58,347 nucleotides of DNA from an uncultured Clostridia bacterium (GTDB lineage Bacteria; Bacillota; Clostridia; Oscillospirales; CAG-272). Where the stretch lies: positions 1 through 58,347 of the forward strand of contig CANRFY010000011.1 of assembly GCA_947630015.1 (NCBI GenBank). Reading direction: 5' to 3'. Both the position numbers and the translations under genes were made by a program. Under the pieces are notes generated by a model. The model did no database searches. It saw only the letters and a program-made list of their open reading frames with translations, and was not told where the DNA came from. Positions 26,732 through 35,353 of the stretch are shown here, one piece after another. Numbering within the stretch: the first letter of the stretch is position 1; each line of letters begins with the position of its first letter.

Positions 26732-27202
26732 GTGGAAGAAATATCTCTCTGCATTATGACGAGGGAGCTTTGCCAAGCACTATATAAGGATTGGCAAAAC
26801 GACCCAGCCATATATATGGACAGGGATAACTTTAAACCTTATCACTACAACGAAGCAGTAGTAGACAGGTATTATGAATCCAAGCAAAGCCCATCCCGTG
26901 TTTTATTTGCGATTATAAAGGACAGCAAGCCAATAGGCGAACTTCAGCTAAAAAAGATAGATTGGGAACGTAAAGAATGTACTTTGAGCATTCATCTGCA
27001 AAATGACTCTGTAAAAGGACACGGATATGGAACGGCGGCAGAAAAACTGGCTCTATCGTATGCTTTCAACACGTTAGGGATGGAAGCCGTAAATGCCGAT
27101 ACAATCACAAAGAATACTCGAAGTCAACACGTTCTTGAAAAGGTCGGTTTCAAATATATAGAGGAAAGGGATGGATTCAAGTATTATCGCTCTGTGTGCT
27201 AA
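26732..27202 (+). CDS. GNAT acetyltransferase, RimJ/RimL-like
   Basis: 156-residue GNAT protein using a GTG start 6 bp after TAGGAGG. It shows the RimL-type pattern: N-terminal EEISLCIMTRELCQALYKDW, GELQLKKIDWERKECTLSIHL, the acetyl-CoA loop GHGYGTAAEKLALSYAFNTLGMEAVNADT and NTRSQHVLEKVGFKY. The substrate may be a ribosomal protein N-terminus or a small molecule. Codons here are clearly AT-richer than in lysS, and this is the first gene of an island of single small genes, which suggests transfer. Confidence 0.85.
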   Translation: MEEISLCIMTRELCQALYKDWQNDPAIYMDRDNFKPYHYNEAVVDRYYESKQSPSRVLFAIIKDSKPIGELQLKKIDWERKECTLSIHLQNDSVKGHGYGTAAEKLALSYAFNTLGMEAVNADTITKNTRSQHVLEKVGFKYIEERDGFKYYRSVC

Positions 27203-27226
27203 ATTCCCGTTTATCGTTCACACGGC

Positions 27227-27300
27227 TTTTAATATTCGTGCTTTAATACATACAACGCAGATGAAAAAACTTACACATATTACAGTCAATGCGATAAATT
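27227..27300 (+). repeat. Island intergenic repeat, copy 1
   Basis: About 75 bp beginning TTTTAATATTCGTGCTT and containing ACAACGCAG and CTTACACATATTACA, ending in a GCGATAAAT phrase. It is closely similar to 27667-27743. Each copy sits immediately upstream of a small gene. Confidence 0.75.
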
Positions 27301-27318
27301 GAAATTAGGGGCGAAATA

Positions 27319-27639
27319 ATGGCGTCAAGTAAAGAATATTTAGATTTTATTTTAGATCAATTATCCGAACTGGATGAAATTACGGTTCGGGCATTGATGG
27401 GGGAATTTATCATCTATTACCGCGGCAAGATCGCAGGCGGCATCTATGATGACAGGCTGCTTGTAAAACCGACAAAAGCGGCCGCCCGCTATATGCCGAC
27501 GGCGGCATTTGAATTACCCTATGAGGGAGCAAAAGAGATGCTGCGGGTAGACGAAGTGGACAACAGAGAGTTTTTGACAGGTTTATTCAACGCCATGTAT
27601 GAGGAACTGCCGGCGCCGAAACCGAAAAAGAGGAAATAG
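27319..27639 (+). CDS. TfoX N-terminal domain protein
   Basis: 106-residue protein matching the TfoX_N (COG3070) family: LDFILDQLSELDEITVRALMGEFIIYYRGKIAGGIYDDRLLVKPT, ending in a basic PAPKPKKRK tail. In Gammaproteobacteria the domain is part of the competence regulator TfoX/Sxy; stand-alone versions in Firmicutes have no known role. Preceded by AGGGGCGAAATA. It lies in the AT-richer island between two copies of the intergenic repeat. Confidence 0.85.
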   Translation: MASSKEYLDFILDQLSELDEITVRALMGEFIIYYRGKIAGGIYDDRLLVKPTKAAARYMPTAAFELPYEGAKEMLRVDEVDNREFLTGLFNAMYEELPAPKPKKRK

Positions 27640-27666
27640 GCAGTTTTTAGTTTGTCTTTCAAGCAG

Positions 27667-27743
27667 TTTTTAATATTCGCGCTTCCATACACACAACGCA
27701 GGCGCAAAAAGACTTACACATATTACAATTAAAGCGATAGATC
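27667..27743 (+). repeat. Island intergenic repeat, copy 2
   Basis: TTTTTAATATTCGCGCTT ... ACACAACGCAG ... GACTTACACATATTACA ... AAGCGATAGATCGGGATTT; homologous to 27227-27300, with the last phrase also present at 26690-26710. Confidence 0.75.
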
Positions 27744-27765
27744 GGGATTTGTCGGGGAGTATGAG

Positions 27766-28260
27766 ATGAAACGGATTTATCTGATTGGCGGAACGATGGG
27801 CGTCGGTAAGACGAGCGTTTGCAGGACGCTGAAGAAAATGCTAAAAAATGCGGTGTTTTTGGATGGGGATTGGTGCTGGGATGCCGATCCGTTTCAAGTT
27901 AACGATGAGACAAAGCGGATGGTGATCGACAACATCTGCCATTTGCTGAATAATTTCATACGATGCTCCGCTTATGACAATGTGATATTTTGTTGGGTAA
28001 TGCATGAGAAAAACATTATCAACGAAATTTTGTCAAACCTCGATTTGACGAACTGCGATGTAAAATCAGTGTCGTTGATCTGCGATCGCGATGTACTTGT
28101 AAAACGGCTGGAAAAAGATATAGAGGCGGGCATCCGCAAAGAAGACGTTATCGTCCGCAGTATAGAACGGCTGCCGCTCTATGCCGCGCTCGACACAGTG
28201 AAGATCGACGTGTCCGATCTAAGCGTGGAGCAGACCGCCGAGATAATCGCATCACTTTAA
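27766..28260 (+). CDS. P-loop kinase-like ATPase
   Basis: 164-residue P-loop protein with Walker A GGTMGVGKTS at residues about 8-17 and the overall pattern of small nucleotide or antibiotic kinases (AAA_33 / Zeta-toxin-like fold): LDGDWCWDADPF follows the P-loop, and SLICDRDVLVKRLEKD resembles the lid. The phosphorylated substrate is unknown. It is the third single-gene unit of the AT-richer island and has its own upstream repeat. Confidence 0.75.
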   Translation: MKRIYLIGGTMGVGKTSVCRTLKKMLKNAVFLDGDWCWDADPFQVNDETKRMVIDNICHLLNNFIRCSAYDNVIFCWVMHEKNIINEILSNLDLTNCDVKSVSLICDRDVLVKRLEKDIEAGIRKEDVIVRSIERLPLYAALDTVKIDVSDLSVEQTAEIIASL

Positions 28261-28475
28261 GTTCCCGTTTGTCGGCCTGATAAAATCAAGAATGCGGCGG
28301 CAGGAAGCGACAGCATATAAGAGGAAACGGCGTTTATGAAGTTGGCGACGATAAACCCCTTGTCAAAGCGATGAAACGATACGATTGAGCCGTTTTGTCC
28401 GACGATGAAAATACCGGCTGAAAAAGCGGGATCGGGCGATTCCCGCATCGGGTCGCCACACGAAAGAAAATCCAA
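28257..28475 (-). pseudogene. Possible remnant of a gene on the minus strand
   Basis: A frame of about 72 codons (FLSCGDPMRESPDPAFSAGIF, FHRFDKGFIVANFINA) with protein-like composition but no start with a ribosome-binding site and no recognised family. It overlaps the end of the kinase gene by 4 bp. It may be a gene fragment left in the island or chance. Otherwise 28261-28511 shows only a TTCCCGTTTGTCG phrase similar to 27203-27215. Confidence 0.25.
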
Positions 28476-28511
28476 AAATCACATATACAAAACAAACGGG
28501 AAGAACCGAAA

Positions 28512-28700
28512 ATGAGAAAATGCATACGCTGCGGCGAGGAAATAAAAGAGGATTTCACGTTCACCGGCGGTTACGGGAATGTGATCCGCAAGAAGGGACT
28601 GGGCGGCAAAGCCGTTTATCCGAAAGCGGCCGTTTGCCCGAAATGCGGCGAGGTCTCAATTTATGTGGACGAGGAGCAGCTCAAAAAGCTGGTCAAGTAG
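28512..28700 (+). CDS. Small zinc-ribbon protein
   Basis: 62-residue protein with two CxxC pairs, CIRCGEE at residues 4-7 and CPKCGE at about 43-46, forming a zinc ribbon. Such proteins are frequent in Firmicutes and may bind nucleic acid or act as chaperone-like adaptors; no function is assigned. It is followed by a strong terminator. Confidence 0.75.
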   Translation: MRKCIRCGEEIKEDFTFTGGYGNVIRKKGLGGKAVYPKAAVCPKCGEVSIYVDEEQLKKLVK

Positions 28701-28713
28701 TTCCGATCGCAGT

Positions 28714-28743
28714 CCCCGAGAGCGGCGCTCTCGGGGGCGTTTT
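28714..28743 (+). terminator. Terminator of the zinc-ribbon gene
   Basis: CCCCGAGAGC-GGC-GCTCTCGGGG (28714-28736), followed by GCGTTTT. Confidence 0.85.
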
Positions 28744-28858
28744 CTTGATTTGAATTGCGCGCGGGGCGGACGGCGCGGTCGCGGCTTTGTTTTTGCCGGC
28801 GAAAAATAATGTAGGCGGGAATTTTTTAAAATGCAAAAATTTGCGGCACATTATGTGA

Positions 28859-28914
28859 TATAATGCGTCTTAATATATGAGAAGACAAAAACGCGGCCCC
28901 GCCTCGGGGCCGCG
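28859..28914 (+). promoter_or_regulatory. -10 box and leader hairpin before ECF sigma factor 1
   Basis: TATAAT at 28859-28864 without a recognisable -35 box, then a 10-bp GC hairpin (28892-28914, CGCGGCCCCG-CCT-CGGGGCCGCG) about 70 bp before the gene. The hairpin lacks a T-tract. The missing -35 consensus may mean activation by another factor or self-regulation. Confidence 0.5.
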
Positions 28915-28986
28915 CGGACGGACGTTTTCGTGTTACGGATCCGACATCGGGAACTCTGTTAGAAATATGATAGGAGAGTGTTGCAT

Positions 28987-29604
28987 ATGGCTGCGACGGC
29001 AGATTTCAGAGAAAACGAAGCCGCGAAGGAATCGCCCCGAGGGGGCGGGCTTGAGGACGCGGATATTGTGGAGCTGTACTGGCAGCGGTCGGAGCGGGCG
29101 ATAGAGGAAACGGACGCGAAGTACGGGAAGCTTTGTCACAGCGTCGCCTACGGCGTTCTCAACAACAGCGAGGACGCGGAGGAATGCGTGAACGACACGT
29201 ATGTTCGCGCGTGGAATTCGATGCCGTCCGATCATCCGGATCATCTCGGCGCGTATTTGGCGAAGATAACGAGGCGGCTGTCGATCGACAGATTCAGGCG
29301 GGATTCCGCCGAAAAGCGCCCGAAGACGACGGCTGCCGTATTTGACGAGCTGGCGGAGGCGCTCCCCGACGGGGACGGCGACGGCGTGGCGGACAGGATG
29401 GCGATACGCGACGCGCTGAACAGGTTTTTGGCGTCGCTGACGCCGGAAAACAGGATGATTTTCATGCGCCGGTATTGGTTCTGCGATTCGGTGCGGAGCA
29501 TAGCGTCGATGATGCACGTGACGGATATGGGCGTCAGGCAGAGGCTTGTGCGGATGAGGAAGCAGCTGAAAGCTGCGCTTGAAAAGGAGGGCGTCGGGGA
29601 ATGA
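28987..29604 (+). CDS. ECF-type RNA polymerase sigma factor 1
   Basis: 205-residue extracytoplasmic-function sigma factor. ATG 28987 follows TAGGAGAG; an in-frame GTG at 28978 overlaps that site. Region 2 is seen in LYWQRSERAIEETDAKYGKLCHSVAYGVLNNSEDAEECVNDTYVRAWNSMP, and region 4 in RFLASLTPENRMIFMRRYWFCDSVRSIASMMHVTDMGVRQRLVRMRKQL. It overlaps its membrane partner gene by ATGA, the usual arrangement of a sigma factor and its regulator. Confidence 0.92.
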   Translation: MAATADFRENEAAKESPRGGGLEDADIVELYWQRSERAIEETDAKYGKLCHSVAYGVLNNSEDAEECVNDTYVRAWNSMPSDHPDHLGAYLAKITRRLSIDRFRRDSAEKRPKTTAAVFDELAEALPDGDGDGVADRMAIRDALNRFLASLTPENRMIFMRRYWFCDSVRSIASMMHVTDMGVRQRLVRMRKQLKAALEKEGVGE

Positions 29605-32015
29605 AAATGGATATATACGATCTTATGTACGGGCTGAACGACGTCAGCGATTATATCGTTATGGAGACGCAGAAAAAAAGTCCGCAATTAAAGGAGAGGG
29701 CGGCTGTAAAATGGTGCGCCTTGGCGGCGTGCGTGTGCCTTGTGTTCGGCGCGCTACTCTATTCGGGTATCATGAACGGCCGGCACGGGACAGGTCCCGA
29801 GCCTGCGCATACCGCGGGCAGGGATACGGACGGCAGCATTGATTCGGAGACGTCGGCGGATACGGACGACAAAGGTCCCGGTACGGTCGATCTGCGCGAG
29901 CCGCTGCGCATTTATCCTGTCGATTGGGATAAGCTGGCCGAGTATCTGACGCCGTATCAAAAGGAAAACGGCCGATACGAGGACGGAATGCAGCTTGCGG
30001 CGGCCGTGATCGAGGAGACGTACAATCACGAGGCGGAGGATATAAGGCTCATCGCGCATTTCTTCACGGAAGAAACAGACGGGGCCGACGACGGGGATCG
30101 CTTCTATATCGTCAATTTCAATCTCGACGGCGGGAAATACGAATTCGTCGAGATGTATGACAGCTATTTGGAGGCGGAGCGCGCGTGCGGGATATGTCCG
30201 ATATATCAGGCGGCGCCGGCGTATGATTATTTTGTGTTTGCCGATACGGAATATTATAAGCTGTACCGCGATGAGGGTACGGCGAATCTGAAGCTTTTAG
30301 ATAAGCTGACGGACAAGGTCACGACGATCCACGAATGGAACGGTTACGACGACGGCGCGGCGCGCGGCTTCGGAGAAGCCGACGGCGGATTTCTGCTTGC
30401 CGACAAATATGTGTTCTTCACGCTCGTAACGCCGGATTATGATTATTACGGCAACGATTATATCGACGAGGCGATGCCGGACGAGGGATACGAGGAGAAA
30501 AATTACGTTTACGTCATAGAGACGGGCGAGCTGAAAGAGTTCACCGACGACTACGAGTATTTGTGGGGCGGCGGGAACGTGCTTTATCTGTACAAGCGGT
30601 CGGATGACGGCGTATCGTATTACTGCGTCGATATGACGGACGGCCTGAACGAAAACGTAAAGCCGGCGCCGTTCTTCGACGTGCTTGCGGCAACGCAGTT
30701 CGTTGATCACGAATATCAGCTCACGTCGGACGGGAAATATTATATCTATCTCGAACCCGATTACAGGGGCGACGGAGGCGGCGCTGACGACGGGACTCAT
30801 GTGTTCAACGCATATGACACGGAGGAGAACATGATAAGATCCGTGACATTGGAGGGCTTCGCCGGCTGCAAGTTCAGACGCGGCCGAACCGTATACGGCG
30901 AGGACGTCTATGTCTGCGTCTACGTTTCGGAGGATACGGGAGACATCGGCATCGCTGTATTCGATTTGTCGGGGACCGGCAGGACAGATATGATCGAACC
31001 GCCGGCAGGCGTTGTGCAGATAGGAGATTTTAAGACTGAAAACGGCGTTTTGATCGAATACACGGGGACGGATACGGAGCCTGTGATCCCGGACGGAATA
31101 ATTGAGATCGGAGCAGGAGCGTTTGAGTCCTCGCCTGCGGCGGGGAGCATCACGAAGATCACGCTCGGCCGCGATGTGAGGAAGATCGACGACGAGGCGT
31201 TTTACGGTCTCGAATCGCTTTTAAGGGTCGCCATCGGCGAGGGAAATTCAGCGTTTGTCGAGTACGAGGTCGGATATTCAAACGGCAGCGCGGACTATTT
31301 TATCTGCGCCGTCAACAGGCAGCAGGTATTCTATTTCCGTCAGGAAGGATACGACGGGTTCTCGATCGACAACGAGATCGCGCTGTCGGAATCTGTTCTG
31401 TATTCGTATAAGGAGAAAACTGACATAGCGTTCAACTGCGGGAACGCGAAGTTTGAAATTTTCTACGAGAGCGGCGAATACGGAAGATGGTGGTATTTCC
31501 ATGCCGCAGAATACGAGGGCAACAGGCTCGAATTCGATGAGCCTGTCGAGTTTGCTGGCGCAAATCTCGGGCCGTATATTTTTGAGACTGCGGATCATGA
31601 GCTTGTGTTCGGTACGGAAGGCTACAACGGCACGCACATCTATTATATGACGAAGGATCAAAAGGCGGAGGCTCATTCGGACGCGTACCCGGGTTATGCG
31701 GTCTCGTTTTATCGCGGGGACGACGGCGAGATGCGGTATTTGAAAATAAAGTCCGAGTACAGCTATCTCGAGCAGACAGGCGGTCTCGAGGCGTTCTTTA
31801 TCATGACGAGCAGGGACGAATACTACGGCGAGGACGGGCGCGTCTATTATGAGGGCGGAGAGTTCAGGCTTGAGCCGGAGGAGGTTTACACGATCTCGGA
31901 TTATTTTGTGATGAACGGGAAGGATATAGACACGATGTTTGAAGAGAATTTCGGCGAGGATTACGAGTCGCTCGAGGAGTTGATGGCGCACAACGCGGAG
32001 CGCGGGGAGGGCTAA
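29601..32015 (+). CDS. Large membrane-anchored partner of ECF 1 with BspA-type repeat
   Basis: 804-residue protein with a short cytoplasmic N-terminus (about 35 residues), one membrane segment near residues 36-58 (CALAACVCLVFGALLYS) and a long extracytoplasmic part. Residues about 493-553 contain a BspA-like leucine-rich repeat (VIPDGIIEIGAGAFESS, KIDDEAFYGL). The rest has acidic, tyrosine-rich beta-propeller-like repeats without an assigned family. By position it is the anti-sigma or sensor protein of ECF 1, but the usual zinc anti-sigma motif is not seen. Confidence 0.75.
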   Translation: MKMDIYDLMYGLNDVSDYIVMETQKKSPQLKERAAVKWCALAACVCLVFGALLYSGIMNGRHGTGPEPAHTAGRDTDGSIDSETSADTDDKGPGTVDLREPLRIYPVDWDKLAEYLTPYQKENGRYEDGMQLAAAVIEETYNHEAEDIRLIAHFFTEETDGADDGDRFYIVNFNLDGGKYEFVEMYDSYLEAERACGICPIYQAAPAYDYFVFADTEYYKLYRDEGTANLKLLDKLTDKVTTIHEWNGYDDGAARGFGEADGGFLLADKYVFFTLVTPDYDYYGNDYIDEAMPDEGYEEKNYVYVIETGELKEFTDDYEYLWGGGNVLYLYKRSDDGVSYYCVDMTDGLNENVKPAPFFDVLAATQFVDHEYQLTSDGKYYIYLEPDYRGDGGGADDGTHVFNAYDTEENMIRSVTLEGFAGCKFRRGRTVYGEDVYVCVYVSEDTGDIGIAVFDLSGTGRTDMIEPPAGVVQIGDFKTENGVLIEYTGTDTEPVIPDGIIEIGAGAFESSPAAGSITKITLGRDVRKIDDEAFYGLESLLRVAIGEGNSAFVEYEVGYSNGSADYFICAVNRQQVFYFRQEGYDGFSIDNEIALSESVLYSYKEKTDIAFNCGNAKFEIFYESGEYGRWWYFHAAEYEGNRLEFDEPVEFAGANLGPYIFETADHELVFGTEGYNGTHIYYMTKDQKAEAHSDAYPGYAVSFYRGDDGEMRYLKIKSEYSYLEQTGGLEAFFIMTSRDEYYGEDGRVYYEGGEFRLEPEEVYTISDYFVMNGKDIDTMFEENFGEDYESLEELMAHNAERGEG

Positions 32016-32078
32016 GGCGCGGCCTTAGCGATCGCTGGGGAGGCGAAGGAGTTTTCTTAGCGATTCTATCGTTTCCTT

Positions 32079-33209
32079 TCTGCAAACTTTACAAAGTTTT
32101 TAAATTATGTTAAGGGCCTCTTTCTCGCAAGAAAGAGGCCCTTAACGATCCCGAAAGAGGCTCCCGTGTGGCGTCGATGTTATTCAATCGGCGGAAAAAT
32201 TTGTTGGGGCGTAAACCGCGATATTATCTTTATAAACAGTTTCGTGCTTCCGCGCGGCGCGTCGAGATCGATGTGTTAGCGTCGCAAACGTGATGAGGCT
32301 GACATCGTCAGATTTCGCTCGTGTCGTGCGAACAGCTCCGATTCACAAGGAGATACAAGACGGTTCGCACCGGTTGGCGCGCAGTTCTGTGCTTCCGTGA
32401 GGGGTTATTTCGGGGCAACCGCGATCACGCCAACTGCTAACAGCTCCCACGCGGACTTATTTGACTGCGCCGCCGAAATGTCGCAGTAGATTTGACGCTG
32501 GCAGCGACGGACATCGCACGCGCGTAGTTCGCAAAGGTGAGGCTTGAAAGCCTACGGCACGTTGTTGTTAGTGCGGTCAATAGAGATTTTATTTCGAGGT
32601 TGCTGAAAAAATTCATATTGAAGAAAACTACGCCCACCAAAAAAACGTGTTGCCGTTTGCTGGCAAAAGCAATCATTCGCTGGTTGCCCTGCTACACCTA
32701 CGCCAACCAAGGCGATACAGTTGTTTTCCTTTGTGAGTTCAATTTGTTCGCACCGCGCGAGGAATATCTGACCATCTCAGTAATCGATTAACCACGACGT
32801 TTACACCTCGCTCTCGACCCGTTCGCGAAGTTGCCCTATCACATTTGCCAAATCAACCCCGCGTTCGCACTGACATAAACCCTCACGGATGCACGATATT
32901 GCGCGCCAACCGGCACTAACCGTCTCGTATCCCTTTGTGCATCCAATTTGTTCGCACGACACGAGCGGAATCTGACGCTGTCAGGAATCGATTAACCAAG
33001 ACAGAATCGCCTCGATCTCGACCCGCCACGCGGTGGCACGAAACTGTTTGCCAAAATTATATCGCGGTTTACGCCCGAAACCCCTCTTTCCGCCGATTTA
33101 ATAACGTCGACGCCACACGGGAGCCTCTTTCGGGATCGTTAAGGGCCTCTTTCTTGCGAGAAAGAGGCCCTTAACATAATTTAAAAACTTTCTAAAGTTT
33201 GCAGAAAAG
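32079..33209 (+). repeat. Large intergenic repeat element, copy B (full-length, long TIRs)
   Basis: Bounded by terminal inverted repeats of roughly 130-150 bp: the left end (TGCAAACTTTACAAAG, TTAAATTATG, hairpin 32109-32146 with 17-bp arms, CGATCCCGAAAGAGGCTCCC, GGGCGTAAACCGCGATAT) returns reverse-complemented at the right (ATATCGCGGTTTACGCCC, hairpin 33138-33175, CATAATTTAA). The interior also contains inverted-related segments: the GTGCGAAC..GTTCGCAC stem at 32326-32370 has a reverse-complement relative near 32930-32980. No transposase or other conserved frame. It looks like a nonautonomous mobile element or a large structured noncoding repeat. Confidence 0.88.
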
Positions 33210-33239
33210 GAACCGCGAGGATTGCAAAGGATCATCCTT

Positions 33240-33420
33240 TGCGCAAGGGTCTCTTTGCCGGCCAGCAAAGAGACCCTTAACTCTTTTTTTAACTTTTGCA
33301 AAAGTTTTAGATGAGGAATGGGGAGTATCGCCAAGGATAATTCCCTAACGCTTTTATAACCTTTGTAAAGGTTCCCGCCCGCCCCATACGGGCGAGAGAA
33401 AAACCACGCTCCGCGCGACA
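33240..33420 (+). repeat. Outer module with hairpin next to element B
   Basis: Hairpin AAGGGTCTCTTTGC-CGGCCA-GCAAAGAGACCCTT at 33245-33278, then AACTTTTGCAAAAGTTTTAGA and a GGGGAGTATCGCC phrase like that at 9480. No gene is seen. Confidence 0.7.
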
Positions 33421-33436
33421 AATTTTCGCGATTATC

Positions 33437-33464
33437 TTTACAAAGTGAAATTATCAGCTATAAT
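33437..33464 (+). promoter_or_regulatory. Promoter of ECF sigma factor 2
   Basis: TTTACA (33437-33442), 16-bp spacer, TATAAT (33459-33464), the latter in a TATAATAATATTATA palindrome. It lies about 87 bp before the TTG start. Confidence 0.6.
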
Positions 33465-33550
33465 AATATTATACACGAAAACTTGCGTTTTCTCTAAAAG
33501 CGCGTGACTTTACGGGGCCGTTGTGCGTTTATATATTGGGAGGTGGGAGC

Positions 33551-34045
33551 TTGAGCATTCAAGAGCGAGATATCGATATCGAACGCGCGTATAACGATTA
33601 CGCGGATCTGATGTACCGTCTCGCACTCACTTACGTACATAACAGAGAGGATGCGGAGGATGCGGTCCATGACGCTTTCATATCGTATATGGAAAAAGCG
33701 CCGGCGTTCGCCGACGCCGCGCATGAACGCGCATGGCTGTGCCGCGTCACGGTGAATAAATGCCGCGACGCCGCCCGCAAACGCAAGGTCAGGCAATATA
33801 TCCCCCTCGACGACGCGGATACGGTATCTGCCTCTGCAGCGGCAGATACCACGCTCGCGGAGCTGTACGAGGCGCTCGATAAGCTGCCGGACAGGCAGCG
33901 GCTCACGGCCGTGCTGCATTACCTCGAAGGTTATCCGATCGCGGACGTCGCAAAAATGACTGGCACGACGGTCTCCGCCGTGAAAATGCGGCTTTTGCGC
34001 GCAAGAGAAACGCTCAAGGAAACTCTCGGAGAGGAGGATACATGA
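33551..34045 (+). CDS. ECF-type RNA polymerase sigma factor 2
   Basis: 164 residues from TTG 33551, preceded by GGGAGGTGGG; an in-frame GTG at 33521 is possible but lacks this signal. Region 2 is seen as AYNDYADLMYRLALTYVHNREDAEDAVHDAFISYM and region 4 as LDKLPDRQRLTAVLHYLEGYPIADVAKMTGTTVSAVKMRLLRARETLK. It overlaps the next gene by ATGA. Together with genes to 37.9 kb it may form an envelope-stress or surface-modification locus. Confidence 0.92.
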   Translation: MSIQERDIDIERAYNDYADLMYRLALTYVHNREDAEDAVHDAFISYMEKAPAFADAAHERAWLCRVTVNKCRDAARKRKVRQYIPLDDADTVSASAAADTTLAELYEALDKLPDRQRLTAVLHYLEGYPIADVAKMTGTTVSAVKMRLLRARETLKETLGEEDT

Positions 34046-34611
34046 TACCGGAAAAATACAACGACGCATACAGATCGATCGGCGCGCCGGAGACGCTGCG
34101 CGAACGCGTCGTCAATAATAAGGCGGCGCGCGGACGGCGGCGCGCGCTGATCACGGCTCCGCGCATTATAGCGGCGGCAGCGTCGATTGCAGTCGTTATC
34201 GCGGCGGCTTTGCTTTTGCCTCGCGGCGGAGGCGCGTCGCTCGTTTACGGCGGGGCGGAAGTGAAAAACGTCACGATCGAAAGACCCGTGATCGGCAAGA
34301 TTGCGTTATTTGACGCGGATCAGACGCCGGTCGGCGTGCAGTTCACGCTTACGGCTGCCGACGACGTTATCGTATCCGTAATCGGCGGATCGGCGGAGAT
34401 CCGCAGCCGTGACGGGGCTGAGATCGGCTATGCGGACGACGCGGCGAGCGCGTCGATCGCGTCCGACGTCATACCTGAGGACGGCGCGGAGCTTTACTGG
34501 TGCATGGCGGGAGACGTCTCGACGCTTTCCATCAAAAACGCCGGCGGCAAGGTCGTCGCCGAATACGTCATGACCGATATCGGCGGAGCCGTGACGGTCG
34601 AAAAGAAGTAA
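34042..34611 (+). CDS. Putative membrane anti-sigma partner of ECF 2
   Basis: 189-residue protein with a cytoplasmic N-terminus of about 38 residues (IPEKYNDAYRSIGAPETLRERV), one membrane segment (residues about 42-60, IIAAAASIAVVIAAALLL) and an extracytoplasmic beta-rich domain. Its coupling to the sigma factor by ATGA and its topology support an anti-sigma role. No zinc-binding HxxxCxxC motif is visible, so it belongs to the less studied clostridial type. Confidence 0.7.
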   Translation: MIPEKYNDAYRSIGAPETLRERVVNNKAARGRRRALITAPRIIAAAASIAVVIAAALLLPRGGGASLVYGGAEVKNVTIERPVIGKIALFDADQTPVGVQFTLTAADDVIVSVIGGSAEIRSRDGAEIGYADDAASASIASDVIPEDGAELYWCMAGDVSTLSIKNAGGKVVAEYVMTDIGGAVTVEKK

Positions 34612-34645
34612 ACAAAATTTTTCAAATCCAAAAGGAGTAAAAAAC

Positions 34646-35338
34646 ATGAAACGAATCATCGCAGTCATCCTTATGCTCGCGCTTGCAGTATCTATGCTCG
34701 CGGCCTGCACGAACACTGAACCGGCGGAAACTGACGGAGACGGCACGAACGTGCCGGCCGGCACAAACGCATCCGACGGAACGAACGCTCCCGCAGATAC
34801 GGAAGCTCCCTCCGGCGCGCAGACGTATGCGTCCGCGGTCGAGGTGCTTTCCTGCATCTACGATTCGTATACGGATGAGGAAAAGGTATTCCCCGTATGC
34901 GGCGGCGATCAGAACAACATGGTCGACAACGCGCCCGGCGCATATGCGCTCACGGAAGCTTCCATGATGGACAGTATGCTCGGTATGCCCGAAGCTGAGG
35001 TCGGAAAGCTCGAAAGCGCGGCGTCCATGATCCACATGATGAATGCGAACACGTTCACAGCCGCGGCTTATATCGTAAAGGACGGCACGGATGTAGACGC
35101 GCTGCTTGAAGCGATAAAGACCGACATCAACTCGAAGCAGTGGATGTGCGGATTCCCCGAAACGCTCGTGACGCTCAAGTCCGGCAATGTGATCGTGACC
35201 GCGTTCGGCGCCGACGATCTGATCCAGGTATTCAAGACGCACGCTATGTCGACGATCGAGGGAATGACGCTCGTTTCCGAGGGCGCGGTTGAATTCGGCG
35301 GCGGAGGCATGATCCCCGTACCGGGACTCGTCAGATAA
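34646..35338 (+). CDS. Lipoprotein, DUF4358-like
   Basis: 230-residue lipoprotein with signal peptide and lipobox LAAC (cysteine near residue 21), a low-complexity Thr/Asn/Gly/Ala linker (residues about 22-60) and a C-terminal domain resembling DUF4358. Such proteins are often found next to MBOAT and DHHW genes in Clostridia, and both follow here. AAAGGAG precedes the start. A role as accessory factor in surface O-acylation is inferred from this neighbourhood only. Confidence 0.7.
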   Translation: MKRIIAVILMLALAVSMLAACTNTEPAETDGDGTNVPAGTNASDGTNAPADTEAPSGAQTYASAVEVLSCIYDSYTDEEKVFPVCGGDQNNMVDNAPGAYALTEASMMDSMLGMPEAEVGKLESAASMIHMMNANTFTAAAYIVKDGTDVDALLEAIKTDINSKQWMCGFPETLVTLKSGNVIVTAFGADDLIQVFKTHAMSTIEGMTLVSEGAVEFGGGGMIPVPGLVR

Positions 35339-35353
35339 GCACATCTCGCGCGT

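Noticed and set aside
27227..27743. Integron attC sites between the island genes
   Set aside because: The spacers are homologous, but no GTTRRRY/RYYYAAC core pair or integrase was recognised; kept only as repeats.
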